Of a DNA stretch of 64,000 nt, positions 54,094 to 62,800 are shown piece after piece (the first letter of the stretch is position 1; each line of letters opens with the position of its first letter). Source of the stretch: a bacterium (GTDB lineage Bacteria; Eisenbacteria; RBG-16-71-46; CAIMUX01); assembly GCA_030431975.1 (NCBI GenBank), contig JAUIHP010000023.1, forward strand, positions 49,038-113,037, read 5' to 3'. Both the position numbers and the translations under genes were made by a program. Under the pieces are notes generated by a model. That model saw nothing but the letters and a program-made list of their open reading frames with translations. It did no database searches and was not told where the DNA came from.

Positions 54094-55121
54094 CCCCGCC
54101 TCCGGCGAGTCTCAGCAACGGGAACCGCGTCACCGCTCTGCGTTGGGCTCGGATCATCCGTCAACTCGGACACGAAGCGGTCGTGCAGCATGAATACCGG
54201 CGGCGGAAAGCGGATGTTCTGATCGCCCTACATGCCGTGAAGACGGCTCCCGCGGTGGCTGACTTCGTTGCCGATCACCCGGAGGGCAGAATCGTCATCG
54301 GCCTCACCGGTACCGATATCTATCCCACCGATCATTCCGGGAAGCGGCAACGAACCTTCGAGGACACGATCCGGAAAGCGACGGCGATCATCGCCCTGCA
54401 GAGTCACGCCGCCCGCAGTCTGCCGGCGTGGGCTCAGGACAAGGCCTGGGTCATCTACCAGTCGGCGGAGCCGCCGAAACCGAGGCCGCGAGCGGCGGTG
54501 AACTCGCAGGGTCCGGGTTCGGATGGGACGGGCATGCAAGGGCCGGGCTCGCGCGGGCCGAGCTTCCAGGTCGCGGTCATCGGTCACCTCCGCGCGGTCA
54601 AGGATCCCTTTCGAACAGCGATGGCCATTCGACGCCTCCCTCCCGAGTCACAGATCCGAGTCGTCCAGGTCGGGGCTGCCCTCAGTGAGTCGATGCAGGT
54701 TCGTGCGCGGCGAGAGGAAGAACGCAATGCGCGCTACGGATGGGTGGGCGCAAAGTCAAAGTCGGAGGCGGGACGCATTCTCTCGTCCAGCGACCTACTT
54801 GTTATCTCCTCGAGATCCGAAGGTAGTTCCAACGTTCTGGGAGAAGCTTTGGTCCGCAACGTGCCGGTGATCTCGAGCCGGATCGGAGGAATCGAAGCCA
54901 CGCTTGGCCCGGATTATCCCGGCTACTTCGACGTAGGGGATACCTCCGGACTCCGGGAGCAGCTGCTCCGAGCAGAGACGGACCGCGCCTTCTACAGGAG
55001 TCTCCGCGACGGATGCCGCCGCGCCCGACCCCTGGTGTCGCCGGCCAGGGAAAGGCGTGACTGGAAGCGCCTCATTCAAAGTTTACAGCGGGACTTGGAG
55101 TCGGGCCTGCGTCGGCGGTAG
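54075..55121 (+). CDS. senB: TIGR04348-like glycosyltransferase, probable selenosugar synthase SenB
   Basis: 348 residues, GT-B fold. The N terminus QLVAPPPASLSNGNRVTALR with RWARIIRQLG, then ADVLIALHAVKTA, IGLTGTDIY and KAWVIYQSAEPP are hallmarks I associate with TIGR04348, the SenB family that makes selenosugar from UDP-sugar and selenophosphate. The C-terminal donor domain has SRSEGSSNVLGEAL. A Gly/Pro/Ser insert (residues about 140-160) separates the domains. The GTG start overlaps the senA-like stop by 19 bp. The selenophosphate source, SelD/SenC, is not in this window. Confidence 0.78.
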   Translation: MRFQLVAPPPASLSNGNRVTALRWARIIRQLGHEAVVQHEYRRRKADVLIALHAVKTAPAVADFVADHPEGRIVIGLTGTDIYPTDHSGKRQRTFEDTIRKATAIIALQSHAARSLPAWAQDKAWVIYQSAEPPKPRPRAAVNSQGPGSDGTGMQGPGSRGPSFQVAVIGHLRAVKDPFRTAMAIRRLPPESQIRVVQVGAALSESMQVRARREEERNARYGWVGAKSKSEAGRILSSSDLLVISSRSEGSSNVLGEALVRNVPVISSRIGGIEATLGPDYPGYFDVGDTSGLREQLLRAETDRAFYRSLRDGCRRARPLVSPARERRDWKRLIQSLQRDLESGLRRR

Positions 55122-55129
55122 GATGCCTC

Positions 55130-56764
55130 GTGCTTTCCGACCGTCGACTTACCGCCCTTCAGGCAATTCTCGCCTTTGTTCTGCTCGCTGCAGCCTGTCT
55201 CCGGATCGGCTCCGTGGTGGGGCAGCTCGACCATCTCCAGATGGACATGGACGAGGCCACACACGCCATGCATGGACTGGAGCTCGCAGCTGCATTCTCT
55301 GCGGGAGACTCCGACCGGGTCCGGGAGGAGATTCTACGACCTCACTGGTATCCGCCCGGCTATGGGCTCGGACTTGCGGCGTGGCTGAACGGGACGACGG
55401 CAGACCTGCGCTGGGCGCGGCTCTACAGTCTCTTTCACTACGGTTTGTTCGGGCTGTTGCTTGGTTTGATCGGGTTGGCGGGGACAAACGGACGGCTGCT
55501 CGCGGTTCGTTGGATTCCTCTCCTGTTCCTCCTGGCCGACATCGAGCACTGGGCGTACTCCGCGATGACGATGCTCGAATTGCCGGTGGTCTTCGTATCG
55601 GTCGCAGGGCTCTTTGCCTTTTCTGCTGCTGAGGAGAGGCGGAGTGCCAAGCTCTATCTCCTGGCGTTTCTCCTTGGGACCGTCTGCTTCTTTCTCAAGT
55701 ACAGCTCCGGAGCGATTCTTCTGACCGCGATGGGACTCAGTCACATCGTCGGGATGATGAAAGCCCGACCGAAGGACGCGCCGTGGCTCGGGTTCCTACT
55801 GAATGAGTTGCGTCCTGTTGTTCCCGGACTGCTCGCGGCTTTGGTGGCCCTCGCTACCTGGCTTTTCGCGTTGGGACAGTTTCGGTGGTTCTGGACCTAC
55901 GCGCAGGCGCAGCCGTCCGAGACCTCTCTTCTTTCCTGGGACAACCTGAGTTTCTATCCCCGGTTTCTTTTGGCGGATCCGGTCCGGGGACTGGCGCTCA
56001 TCGGAGGGCTCGCTGCGTTGCCGTTTCTGCTTCGATCACGGCATGCGAAGAAGGCGATTCTTCTCGGGGTCTACCTTCTGCTCGGACTCATCATGACCAC
56101 GATCACGACCCAGAACAGCGACCGGTTCCTCGTTCCGTTTCTGCCGGCACTTTGGCTGTTGGTCGCGCTCGGTCTCGATCTGCTGTCCGAACGACGGGCA
56201 GCGTGGGGCAAGGTGGCCACCGGAGTTGTCTCCGTTGCGTTGATCCTTGGTTTCGGATGGAACTACGTCCGCTTCGGGACGCAGATGCCGTTCTGGTATG
56301 AGAACACCAACGACGGGGTCGCGCGGGTCTACCAGTACGTTGCGGACAACCTGGATGTGGTCGATCAACCGCCAACCGATGTTGCCCTGCTCGGTCGTAC
56401 GGACCAGTGGAATGCGCGGGGACTCGCCTTCGTCCTCAAATCAGCGGCGCTCAGGCAGGGCGATGCCGTGTACGCAAGTCGACTTCAAGTACAGGACGAA
56501 CGGGACATGGAACGAGGTTGGCCGCGAATGCGCTACTCGAAGTCGGAACGCGAGGCGCGACGAAAAGCCGGCATGGACGAGGCACAGCTCCTGGTGACCT
56601 TGAACGCGCACCCCGACGATCCAACGCGGTGGAGTCTGGGAGCGACAGCGACCTTTCTATGTCAGGGGACGAAGTATCCGGATACGCAACTCGAGGTTCG
56701 ACTCTACCGGCGGGCCTCGTCATCCTCCTCGTCGCCGTCCTCCTCCTCGAGCTTTTCGAGGTAA
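55130..56764 (+). CDS. GT39-like membrane glycosyltransferase with Ser-rich tail
   Basis: 544 residues with about eleven membrane helices. The first outside loop reads LQMDMDEATHAMHGLEL, acidic residues in the GT-C catalytic position, and HWYPPGYGLGL follows. TTQNSDRFLVPFLPALWLL is PMT/ArnT-like. The last 20 residues are almost all Ser because the gene's 3' end runs antisense into the acidic tail of def for 61 bp. The start is GTG with TAGGA 7 nt upstream, 8 bp after senB, so they may be co-transcribed although a role with selenoneine is not obvious. Confidence 0.82.
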   Translation: MLSDRRLTALQAILAFVLLAAACLRIGSVVGQLDHLQMDMDEATHAMHGLELAAAFSAGDSDRVREEILRPHWYPPGYGLGLAAWLNGTTADLRWARLYSLFHYGLFGLLLGLIGLAGTNGRLLAVRWIPLLFLLADIEHWAYSAMTMLELPVVFVSVAGLFAFSAAEERRSAKLYLLAFLLGTVCFFLKYSSGAILLTAMGLSHIVGMMKARPKDAPWLGFLLNELRPVVPGLLAALVALATWLFALGQFRWFWTYAQAQPSETSLLSWDNLSFYPRFLLADPVRGLALIGGLAALPFLLRSRHAKKAILLGVYLLLGLIMTTITTQNSDRFLVPFLPALWLLVALGLDLLSERRAAWGKVATGVVSVALILGFGWNYVRFGTQMPFWYENTNDGVARVYQYVADNLDVVDQPPTDVALLGRTDQWNARGLAFVLKSAALRQGDAVYASRLQVQDERDMERGWPRMRYSKSEREARRKAGMDEAQLLVTLNAHPDDPTRWSLGATATFLCQGTKYPDTQLEVRLYRRASSSSSSPSSSSSFSR

Positions 56765-57273
56765 AGCGCGGACTCGTACTCCAGATCCTGCAGCGTCTTC
56801 TTGATCAGCGAGCGCTTGATCGCGCCCAGATAATCGATGAAGAGCTTCCCGTCGATGTGATCGATCTCGTGCTGTAGAACGCGGGCCCAAACCTGGTTCA
56901 TCTCTTCTTCGTGCGTCTCGCCGTTCAGATCCGTGTAGCGCAGGAGAATGCGTTCGGGGCGTTTGACGTCGGCCCGAATTCCGGGGATGGAGAGACAGCC
57001 TTCCTCGTACTTCCACTCTCCGTCGGCCTCGAGTATTTCCGGATTGATGAAGACTCGCGCAGAACTGCGGTCTTCCTTGTACTCTGCGTCCGCGACCAGC
57101 ATTCGGACGGAGACCCCGACCTGGGGCGCAGCAAGTCCGACGCCTTCCGCTTCGTACATGGTGTCGATGAGGTCTTCGGCGAACTCCCGAACCTCATCAT
57201 TGATCTCGCCGACCGGATCGGCCTTACGGCGCAAGACCGGATCGCCGTAGAACCGAATATCCAACACTGACAT
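56704..57273 (-). CDS. def: peptide deformylase
   Basis: 189 residues; removes the formyl group from nascent proteins. All three motifs are present: GVGLAAPQVG (G44-Q51 region), EGCLSIPG with C93, and HEIDH with H135, E136 and H139. Type I bacterial enzymes end sooner; here a Glu/Asp-rich tail is added, coded opposite the Ser-rich end of the convergent gene. ATG at 57273 has AGAGG 8 nt upstream. Confidence 0.96.
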   Translation of the reverse strand: MSVLDIRFYGDPVLRRKADPVGEINDEVREFAEDLIDTMYEAEGVGLAAPQVGVSVRMLVADAEYKEDRSSARVFINPEILEADGEWKYEEGCLSIPGIRADVKRPERILLRYTDLNGETHEEEMNQVWARVLQHEIDHIDGKLFIDYLGAIKRSLIKKTLQDLEYESALYLEKLEEEDGDEEDDEARR

Positions 57274-57301
57274 GCCCACTACCTCTCAGTTCGTCCAGGG
57301 C

Positions 57302-57961
57302 CTAGGCCCCGCGATGGATGTGACCATTCGTCCTTATGGTATCGAGGTTGTCCTTCTTCTGCCTGAGCTGGGTCACCGACCGAACCAAGTGCTCCATCAA
57401 AACGTCGACTCGCTCTCGTTCCGACGTGGCAGCCAGGACCTTCTGACGTTGTTCAATCGGAAGCCGGCAACGGGCTCCCACCCGAAAGGCCAACCCCTCC
57501 TCAGACTCGTCGAAGGGCAACTCGTCAGAGAGTGACGGTTCCGGATCCGGAAGTTCCTGCTGGAGACGCCGGTACTCCCGAAAAAGAGACGCCAGGGAAT
57601 GGCGGTCCCGTTCGGGCGGCTCCGGATCTCCCGAGGTCTCGTCCTCATGAGGAACCCAAACGCCTTCCAGGTAGCCGTCGTCATGTTGTTTTGCGTCCCG
57701 GACGGAGAAGCGCTCTCCACCTCGGACCAGAATGTGACAACGGCCGTCCTCGAAACGTCGCAGGACGGTTTCCACGTGGGCGGCGCAGCCAACCCGGGCC
57801 AGTTTGCCGCCTTTGAGAAAGATCACTCCGAACGGCTTGTTCTCATCGAGGCATCGTCGAAGCATCGATTGGTATCGAAGCTCGAAGATGTGAAGCGGAA
57901 TCCGTTCATCCGGCAACAACACCAACTCGAGGGGAAACAGCGGTCGCTTGTCTTCGCTCAT
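57302..57961 (-). CDS. LON substrate-binding (N-terminal) domain protein
   Basis: 219 residues. It contains LFPLELVLLPDERIPLHIFE, YQSMLRRCLDENKPFGVIF and a GGERFSV strand, the pattern of the PUA-like LON N-terminal domain without ATPase or protease parts. Proteins of this class are uncharacterised; they may bind unfolded substrates. A helical C terminus (about 150-219) follows. ATG at 57961 is preceded by GAAGGGG at 7 nt. It lies 28 bp after trxB and 28 bp before def. Confidence 0.88.
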   Translation of the reverse strand: MSEDKRPLFPLELVLLPDERIPLHIFELRYQSMLRRCLDENKPFGVIFLKGGKLARVGCAAHVETVLRRFEDGRCHILVRGGERFSVRDAKQHDDGYLEGVWVPHEDETSGDPEPPERDRHSLASLFREYRRLQQELPDPEPSLSDELPFDESEEGLAFRVGARCRLPIEQRQKVLAATSERERVDVLMEHLVRSVTQLRQKKDNLDTIRTNGHIHRGA

Positions 57962-57989
57962 GTTGTTTCCCCTTCCCGTTCGGACCGAA

Positions 57990-58931
57990 CTAGGCTTCGA
58001 TCCCCTGTGCCTCGAGCCATCTCTCCGCATCGATGGCCGCCCGGCAGCCGGTACCCGCCGCTGTCACAGCCTGGCGGTAGACACTGTCCGCGACGTCGCC
58101 GGCCGCAAAGACGCCGGGAACGTTGGTTGCGGTCGAGGCGCCGTCCACCTTCAGGTAGCCGACATCGTCCATGTCCAGTTGACCGCTGAACGGCTCGGTG
58201 TTCGGCTGATGACCGATCCCGATGAAGAGACCGTCGAGCTTCATATCCCAGGTCTTGTCCTCGGTCGTGCTGGAGAGACGGATCCCGGTGACCTTGCCCT
58301 CCTCGAGGCCGAGAACATCGTCGACCGTGGCGTTGAGGACCCAATCGATCTTCGGATTCTTGCGGGCCTTCTCGAGCATGATCTTGGAGGCCCGGAACTC
58401 CTCGCGGCGATGGATGATCGAGACCTTGCTGGCATAACGCGTCAGGAAGGTGGCCTCTTCCATGGCGGTGTCTCCCCCGCCGACGACAGCGAGTTCCTTT
58501 TCCTGGAAGAAGAAACCGTCGCAGGTCGCACACGCGGAGACGCCGCGCCCCATGAGAAGCGATTCGTTCTCGAGGCCAAGCAACTTGGCCCGCGCGCCCG
58601 TGCAAATAATGAGCGAGTGCCCGGCCATTTCCGTACCGTCCTCCAAAGTCACCTTGAAGGGACTGGAGCTGAGGTCCGTCTTGACGACGTGGCCGTTGAC
58701 GTAGGTCGTACCGAACTTCTCGGCCTGTTTCCGGAAGAGATCCATCATCTCGGGACCCATGACGCCGTCGGGGAAGCCCGGGTAGTTCTCGACATCAGTC
58801 GTAATCGTGAGCTGACCGCCCGGCTGGTTTCCGTCGATGAGGACGGGGCTCAACTGGGCGCGGGCCGCGTAGAGCGCCGCGGTGTACCCGGCCGGTCCCG
58901 AACCCAGAATCAGTACCTTGTGCGTTTCCAT
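57990..58931 (-). CDS. trxB: thioredoxin reductase
   Basis: 313 residues. FAD site GSGPAGYTAALYAAR, redox pair C134/C137 in SACATCDG, NADPH site VVGGGDTAMEEA, and a C-terminal FAD motif FAAGDVADSVYRQ. This is a low-molecular-weight bacterial enzyme that supplies thioredoxin, needed by the msrC product encoded elsewhere in the window. GGGAGGTGATGGGGGA precedes the ATG. It is in an apparent run with pepA, the LON-domain gene and def. Confidence 0.97.
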   Translation of the reverse strand: METHKVLILGSGPAGYTAALYAARAQLSPVLIDGNQPGGQLTITTDVENYPGFPDGVMGPEMMDLFRKQAEKFGTTYVNGHVVKTDLSSSPFKVTLEDGTEMAGHSLIICTGARAKLLGLENESLLMGRGVSACATCDGFFFQEKELAVVGGGDTAMEEATFLTRYASKVSIIHRREEFRASKIMLEKARKNPKIDWVLNATVDDVLGLEEGKVTGIRLSSTTEDKTWDMKLDGLFIGIGHQPNTEPFSGQLDMDDVGYLKVDGASTATNVPGVFAAGDVADSVYRQAVTAAGTGCRAAIDAERWLEAQGIEA

Positions 58932-58997
58932 TCCCCCATCACCTCCCAGTCGCGAAGTTCCCGCGATTCGTTCTGCTCATGGATCCTTGTCTACTTC

Positions 58998-60518
58998 TTA
59001 CTTTCCGAAACTCTCGAGGAAGTCGAGGCTCAGGCGGACGCCAAAACCAGACGCGCCCTTCGGCACATGCGGCCGGTCCTTGTCCCACCAGGCGGTGCCT
59101 GCGATATCAATATGCGCCCACGGGATGCCCTCGACGAACTCCCGCAGGAATGTCCCTGCGATGATCGATCCGCCGCCGGCGTTACCGTCACCCATGTTCT
59201 TGAGATCGGCGAACGGCGTCTTCAGGTGCTCCGGCATCTCTTCCCAGATCGGAAGGCGCCAGGCCCGGTCTCCGCTGCTGGCGGCGGCCCGCTCCAGGCG
59301 CTGCCAAACATCGTCGTCGTTGGAGAAAACTCCGGCGCCGTAATGGCCGAGGGCAACGATGATCGCGCCGGTCAGGGTCGCATAGTTGATCATCGCCGTC
59401 GGTTTGTAGGTCCTGGCCACGTAGGTCAGTGCATCAGCCAGGACGAGGCGCCCCTCGGCGTCCGTGTTCAGAATCTCGATCGTCTTGCCGGAAAGGCTGG
59501 TATGAACGTCGCCCGGCTTGGTGGCCCTGCCCCCCGGCATGTTCTCGCAGGCGGCAACGGCGGCGACGACGTTGACCGGGACTTCCAGTTCCTTGACGAC
59601 GGACATGGTGCCGAGAACAGCGGCCGCTCCGCACATGTCGTACTTCATCTCGTCCATCTTGGCGGCCGGTTTGATGCTGATTCCGCCGGAGTCGAAGGTG
59701 ATGCCCTTTCCGACCAACCCGATCGTCGGAGCGTTCGGATCACCACAGTCGTACTCGAGGATGATGAACTTGGGCGGCTGAGCCGATCCCGCCGTGACTC
59801 CGAGGAAGGCTCCCATGCCGAGCAGTTCGCAGTCTTCGCGCTCCAGGATCTTGACCTCGAGACCGCTGCGACGTGCCATTTCCTCTGCCTTCGCCGCCAT
59901 ATCCGTCGGGGTCATGAGATTGGCGGGAGCATGTCCAAGGTCACGCGCCAGATTCGTCCCGAGCGCGCGGTACATGCCACGACGCAGGGCCTGGTCTCCC
60001 TCGCTCTGTCCGAGGCCGTCCGGAAGTTGAATGAAGAGATGCTCGACCGCTTTCTCCTCAGCGGCATCGGCGGCTTTGGGGGCGTCGTACTTGTAGGTGC
60101 CGAGAAGCGCCGCCTCCGTGGCCAACTCGACCAAGGTTGCCGCGGTGAGCACGCCGGCAGGCTCCGGCAGAGCCAGGACCACGGACGAGACGGAAAGCTC
60201 CAGCGCTTCCCGCATGGCCTTGGCCACTCCATGTCGGACTCGTTCCGCGTTGATCTCATCGGTTGGGCCAAGTCCGACCAGCATGACCCGGCTAAAGGAC
60301 GACGATGCTCCGTAGGAAGTGCGCACCTCGCCCAGCTTGCCGGAGAAGTCTCCGCTGGTTAGGAGCGCGGAGACCGGACTGTCCGGTGAAAACAGTTCGC
60401 CTGCTTCGCCGTGGAGAGAGGAGTCCCCCTGGCTCATCGGCAGGACGAGAAGGTCGGCCTTCGATTGCGGCAAAGGACTCTTCAGAGTCTCGATTTCTCG
60501 GATCGTGACACGCGCCAT
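58998..60518 (-). CDS. pepA: cytosol aminopeptidase PepA (M17)
   Basis: 506 residues; a dizinc hexameric leucyl aminopeptidase. The catalytic C-terminal half has VGKGITFDSGGISIKP, MKYDMCGAAAVLG and NTDAEGRLVLADAL, covering the metal ligands and the catalytic Lys and Arg. The N-terminal half is the usual divergent M17 domain. AAGGAGACAGC precedes the ATG. The gap to dxs (60519-60588) holds only a short GCGTTCGCGC-like repeat. Confidence 0.97.
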   Translation of the reverse strand: MARVTIREIETLKSPLPQSKADLLVLPMSQGDSSLHGEAGELFSPDSPVSALLTSGDFSGKLGEVRTSYGASSSFSRVMLVGLGPTDEINAERVRHGVAKAMREALELSVSSVVLALPEPAGVLTAATLVELATEAALLGTYKYDAPKAADAAEEKAVEHLFIQLPDGLGQSEGDQALRRGMYRALGTNLARDLGHAPANLMTPTDMAAKAEEMARRSGLEVKILEREDCELLGMGAFLGVTAGSAQPPKFIILEYDCGDPNAPTIGLVGKGITFDSGGISIKPAAKMDEMKYDMCGAAAVLGTMSVVKELEVPVNVVAAVAACENMPGGRATKPGDVHTSLSGKTIEILNTDAEGRLVLADALTYVARTYKPTAMINYATLTGAIIVALGHYGAGVFSNDDDVWQRLERAAASSGDRAWRLPIWEEMPEHLKTPFADLKNMGDGNAGGGSIIAGTFLREFVEGIPWAHIDIAGTAWWDKDRPHVPKGASGFGVRLSLDFLESFGK

Positions 60519-60588
60519 GCTGTCTCCTTTGTTTTGCGTTCGCGCATTGCGTTCGCGCCGGCGGCACCGGCTGCGTCGACCGGGGTGT

Positions 60589-62619
60589 CTACGGGCGCGG
60601 GCCCGTCCCGTTTTCGACGCCTCGAGCCGGGCCCAGTATCTCGACGAGAGACTCGTGCACCTGCGGCGCGGTCAGCCCGACAAGTTCGAGCAACTTCTTG
60701 CGAGCGCCATGCTCGACGAAGTCGTCCGGCAGGCCGAAACGAACGACTCGAACCCGGTCGAGTACGTTTCGCCGCTCGAGCCAGGACAGAACCTGGCTGC
60801 CGAATCCACCCGGGAGGTTGTTTTCTTCAATGGTCACGACCAGGCCGGATTGATCGGCAATCTCTTCCATGACCCGCTCGTCCAGGGGACGAATGAAGCG
60901 TGCGTTGACGACGCCCACTTCGGACCCAGACGCCGCGAACCGGTCGGCGACCTCTTCCGCGACGGAAACCATCGTACCCGTTCCAAGCAGGGTCACCGGA
61001 CGAATCGGGCGCAAGGTTTCCCAGGTTCCCAACGGAATCGCCTCAGTCACCTTCGGAAACTCGACCTCGGGAATCGTGTCCCGCGGATAACGGATCGCGA
61101 ACGGACCACCCTCGTGTTGAAGGCCCGTTCGAAGCAGGCCGTAGAACTCGCTTCCGTTTCGCGGAGCCGCGACCACCATCTTGGGAATGCACCCGAGGTA
61201 GCTCAGATCCATCGTCCCGTGGTGCGTCGGACCATCTTCTCCGACCAGGCCCGCGCGATCGAGACAGAACACGACCGGCAGTTTTTGAACGGCGACGTCG
61301 TGGATGATCTGGTCGTAGGCGCGTTGCAGGAACGTCGAATAGATCGCCACGACCGGACGCATCCCCTCCGCGGCCAGGCCGGCGGCGAAGGTGACACCGT
61401 GAGCCTCGGCGATTCCGACGTCGAAGAAGTGCTTCGGAAACTCGCCGTCGTAGTTGACGAGACCCGTTCCATCAGCCATCGCCGCGGTGATCCCGACGAT
61501 GCGAGGGTTTTCCTTGGTCAGTTCACCGAGGAAGTGGCCAAAGGCTGCGGTGTAGGCAATGCCCGGCTTCTTGCGTTCGACCTTGGCTTCGACTGCGATC
61601 TTGGCCGCTTCCGCCTTCGCTTTGGCTTCTGCCTCGGCTTCGGCCCGTGCCGCTTTCGCATCCTTCGGCGCCGGTCTCGACTTCGGTTTGACGCCGTGAT
61701 ACTTGTTCGGGTCTGCCTCGGAGACTTCGAAGCCCTTCCCCTTCCGCGTCAGCGCGTGGACGAGGATCGGTCCCTCCATCTTTTTGACCTTCTCGAAAAC
61801 GGAAATCAGTCCCTGTACATCGTGACCATCGATCGGCCCGAGGTAACGAAATCCCAGGTCTTCGAAGAGCATTCCCGGTGTGAAGAGCGTCTTCACGCTT
61901 TCCTCGACTCGGCGAGCCGCGGAGCGAAGGTCTTCCTTTCGGGGAAGGTGTTCCGTGAAATCCCAAACTTCGCCTTTGGCTTTGTTGAAGAGCGGGTGGG
62001 CAATGACCTTTGTGAGGTACTTGGAGATCGCGCCGACGTTGGGCGAGATGGACATGCTGTTGTCGTTGAGGACGACGGTCAGGTTGCGGCCGGAAGCTCC
62101 CGCGTTGTTCAGCCCTTCGTAGGCCAAACCGCCCGTCATCGCGCCGTCACCGACGACCGCGACGACCCGGTGGTCCTTTCCGGAGAGATCGCGCGCCGCA
62201 GCCACTCCCAACGCCGCAGAGATGGCCGTCGACGCATGGCCCGCGCCGAAGACGTCGTAGCGACTCTCTTCACGCTTCAGGAATCCGCTGATGCCTTTGA
62301 ACTGACGGATCGATCGCAACTGGTCGCGGCGGCCGGTCAGTACTTTGTGGACGTAACCTTGGTGGCCGACGTCCCAGACCAGTTTGTCGGTCGGCGTATC
62401 GTAGAGGTAATGGAGGATGACGCTCAGTTCGACGACGCCAAGACTCGGGGCAAGGTGGCCGCCCAGTCGGGTGATGGTGTCCCAGATGTAGTGTCGGATC
62501 TCTTCGCAGAGTTCTGGGAGCTGGTCAATCGGGAGTGCCCGGAGGTCTTCCGGGCCGTCGATCTTGGCGAGAATCGGCCCCGGTTCGGGAAGCGCGACTT
62601 CGGTGTTTGGATTGCTCAA
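60589..62619 (-). CDS. dxs: 1-deoxy-D-xylulose-5-phosphate synthase
   Basis: 676 residues, first enzyme of the MEP isoprenoid pathway, thiamine-diphosphate dependent. Landmarks are KLVWDVGHQGYVHKVLTGR, GHASTAISAALG, VVGDGAMTGGLAYEGLNN, a GEDGPTHHG motif and the transketolase C domain. An Ala/Glu/Lys-rich insert of about 40 residues (about 310-353) lies between the first two domains. ATG at 62676 lacks a ribosome site; TTG at 62619 has AGGAGA 10 nt upstream and matches usual family starts better. A strong promoter lies upstream. Confidence 0.95.
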   Translation of the reverse strand: MSNPNTEVALPEPGPILAKIDGPEDLRALPIDQLPELCEEIRHYIWDTITRLGGHLAPSLGVVELSVILHYLYDTPTDKLVWDVGHQGYVHKVLTGRRDQLRSIRQFKGISGFLKREESRYDVFGAGHASTAISAALGVAAARDLSGKDHRVVAVVGDGAMTGGLAYEGLNNAGASGRNLTVVLNDNSMSISPNVGAISKYLTKVIAHPLFNKAKGEVWDFTEHLPRKEDLRSAARRVEESVKTLFTPGMLFEDLGFRYLGPIDGHDVQGLISVFEKVKKMEGPILVHALTRKGKGFEVSEADPNKYHGVKPKSRPAPKDAKAARAEAEAEAKAKAEAAKIAVEAKVERKKPGIAYTAAFGHFLGELTKENPRIVGITAAMADGTGLVNYDGEFPKHFFDVGIAEAHGVTFAAGLAAEGMRPVVAIYSTFLQRAYDQIIHDVAVQKLPVVFCLDRAGLVGEDGPTHHGTMDLSYLGCIPKMVVAAPRNGSEFYGLLRTGLQHEGGPFAIRYPRDTIPEVEFPKVTEAIPLGTWETLRPIRPVTLLGTGTMVSVAEEVADRFAASGSEVGVVNARFIRPLDERVMEEIADQSGLVVTIEENNLPGGFGSQVLSWLERRNVLDRVRVVRFGLPDDFVEHGARKKLLELVGLTAPQVHESLVEILGPARGVENGTGPRP

Positions 62620-62704
62620 AGGAGCCCACTCTCCTGGTGGTTTGAGAGCTGACACGGGCACGCCAAGTGCGTACATTCAGCCCATTTATGTTACGAAACC
62701 GCTA

Positions 62705-62733
62705 AGCCTAGGCACCCGGTCGGACAGTGTCAA
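62705..62733 (-). promoter_or_regulatory. sigma70-type promoter of dxs
   Basis: On the minus strand TTGACA (62728-62733), 17-bp spacer, TAGGCT (62705-62710). Predicted start near 62697. The leader to the TTG at 62619 would be about 78 nt. The promoter lies in the divergent region with nth. Confidence 0.75.
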
Positions 62734-62800
62734 GCAACGCGACCACCGGCTCCGCGGCCCATCCGGGGCCGGCTCGGAGCGCAAGGAGGAGTCCCCCACT

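Noticed and set aside
57948..62652. Long plus-strand open frames (804 and 777 codons) opposite trxB, pepA and dxs
   Set aside because: Antisense shadows of well-conserved enzymes; no ribosome sites or domains.
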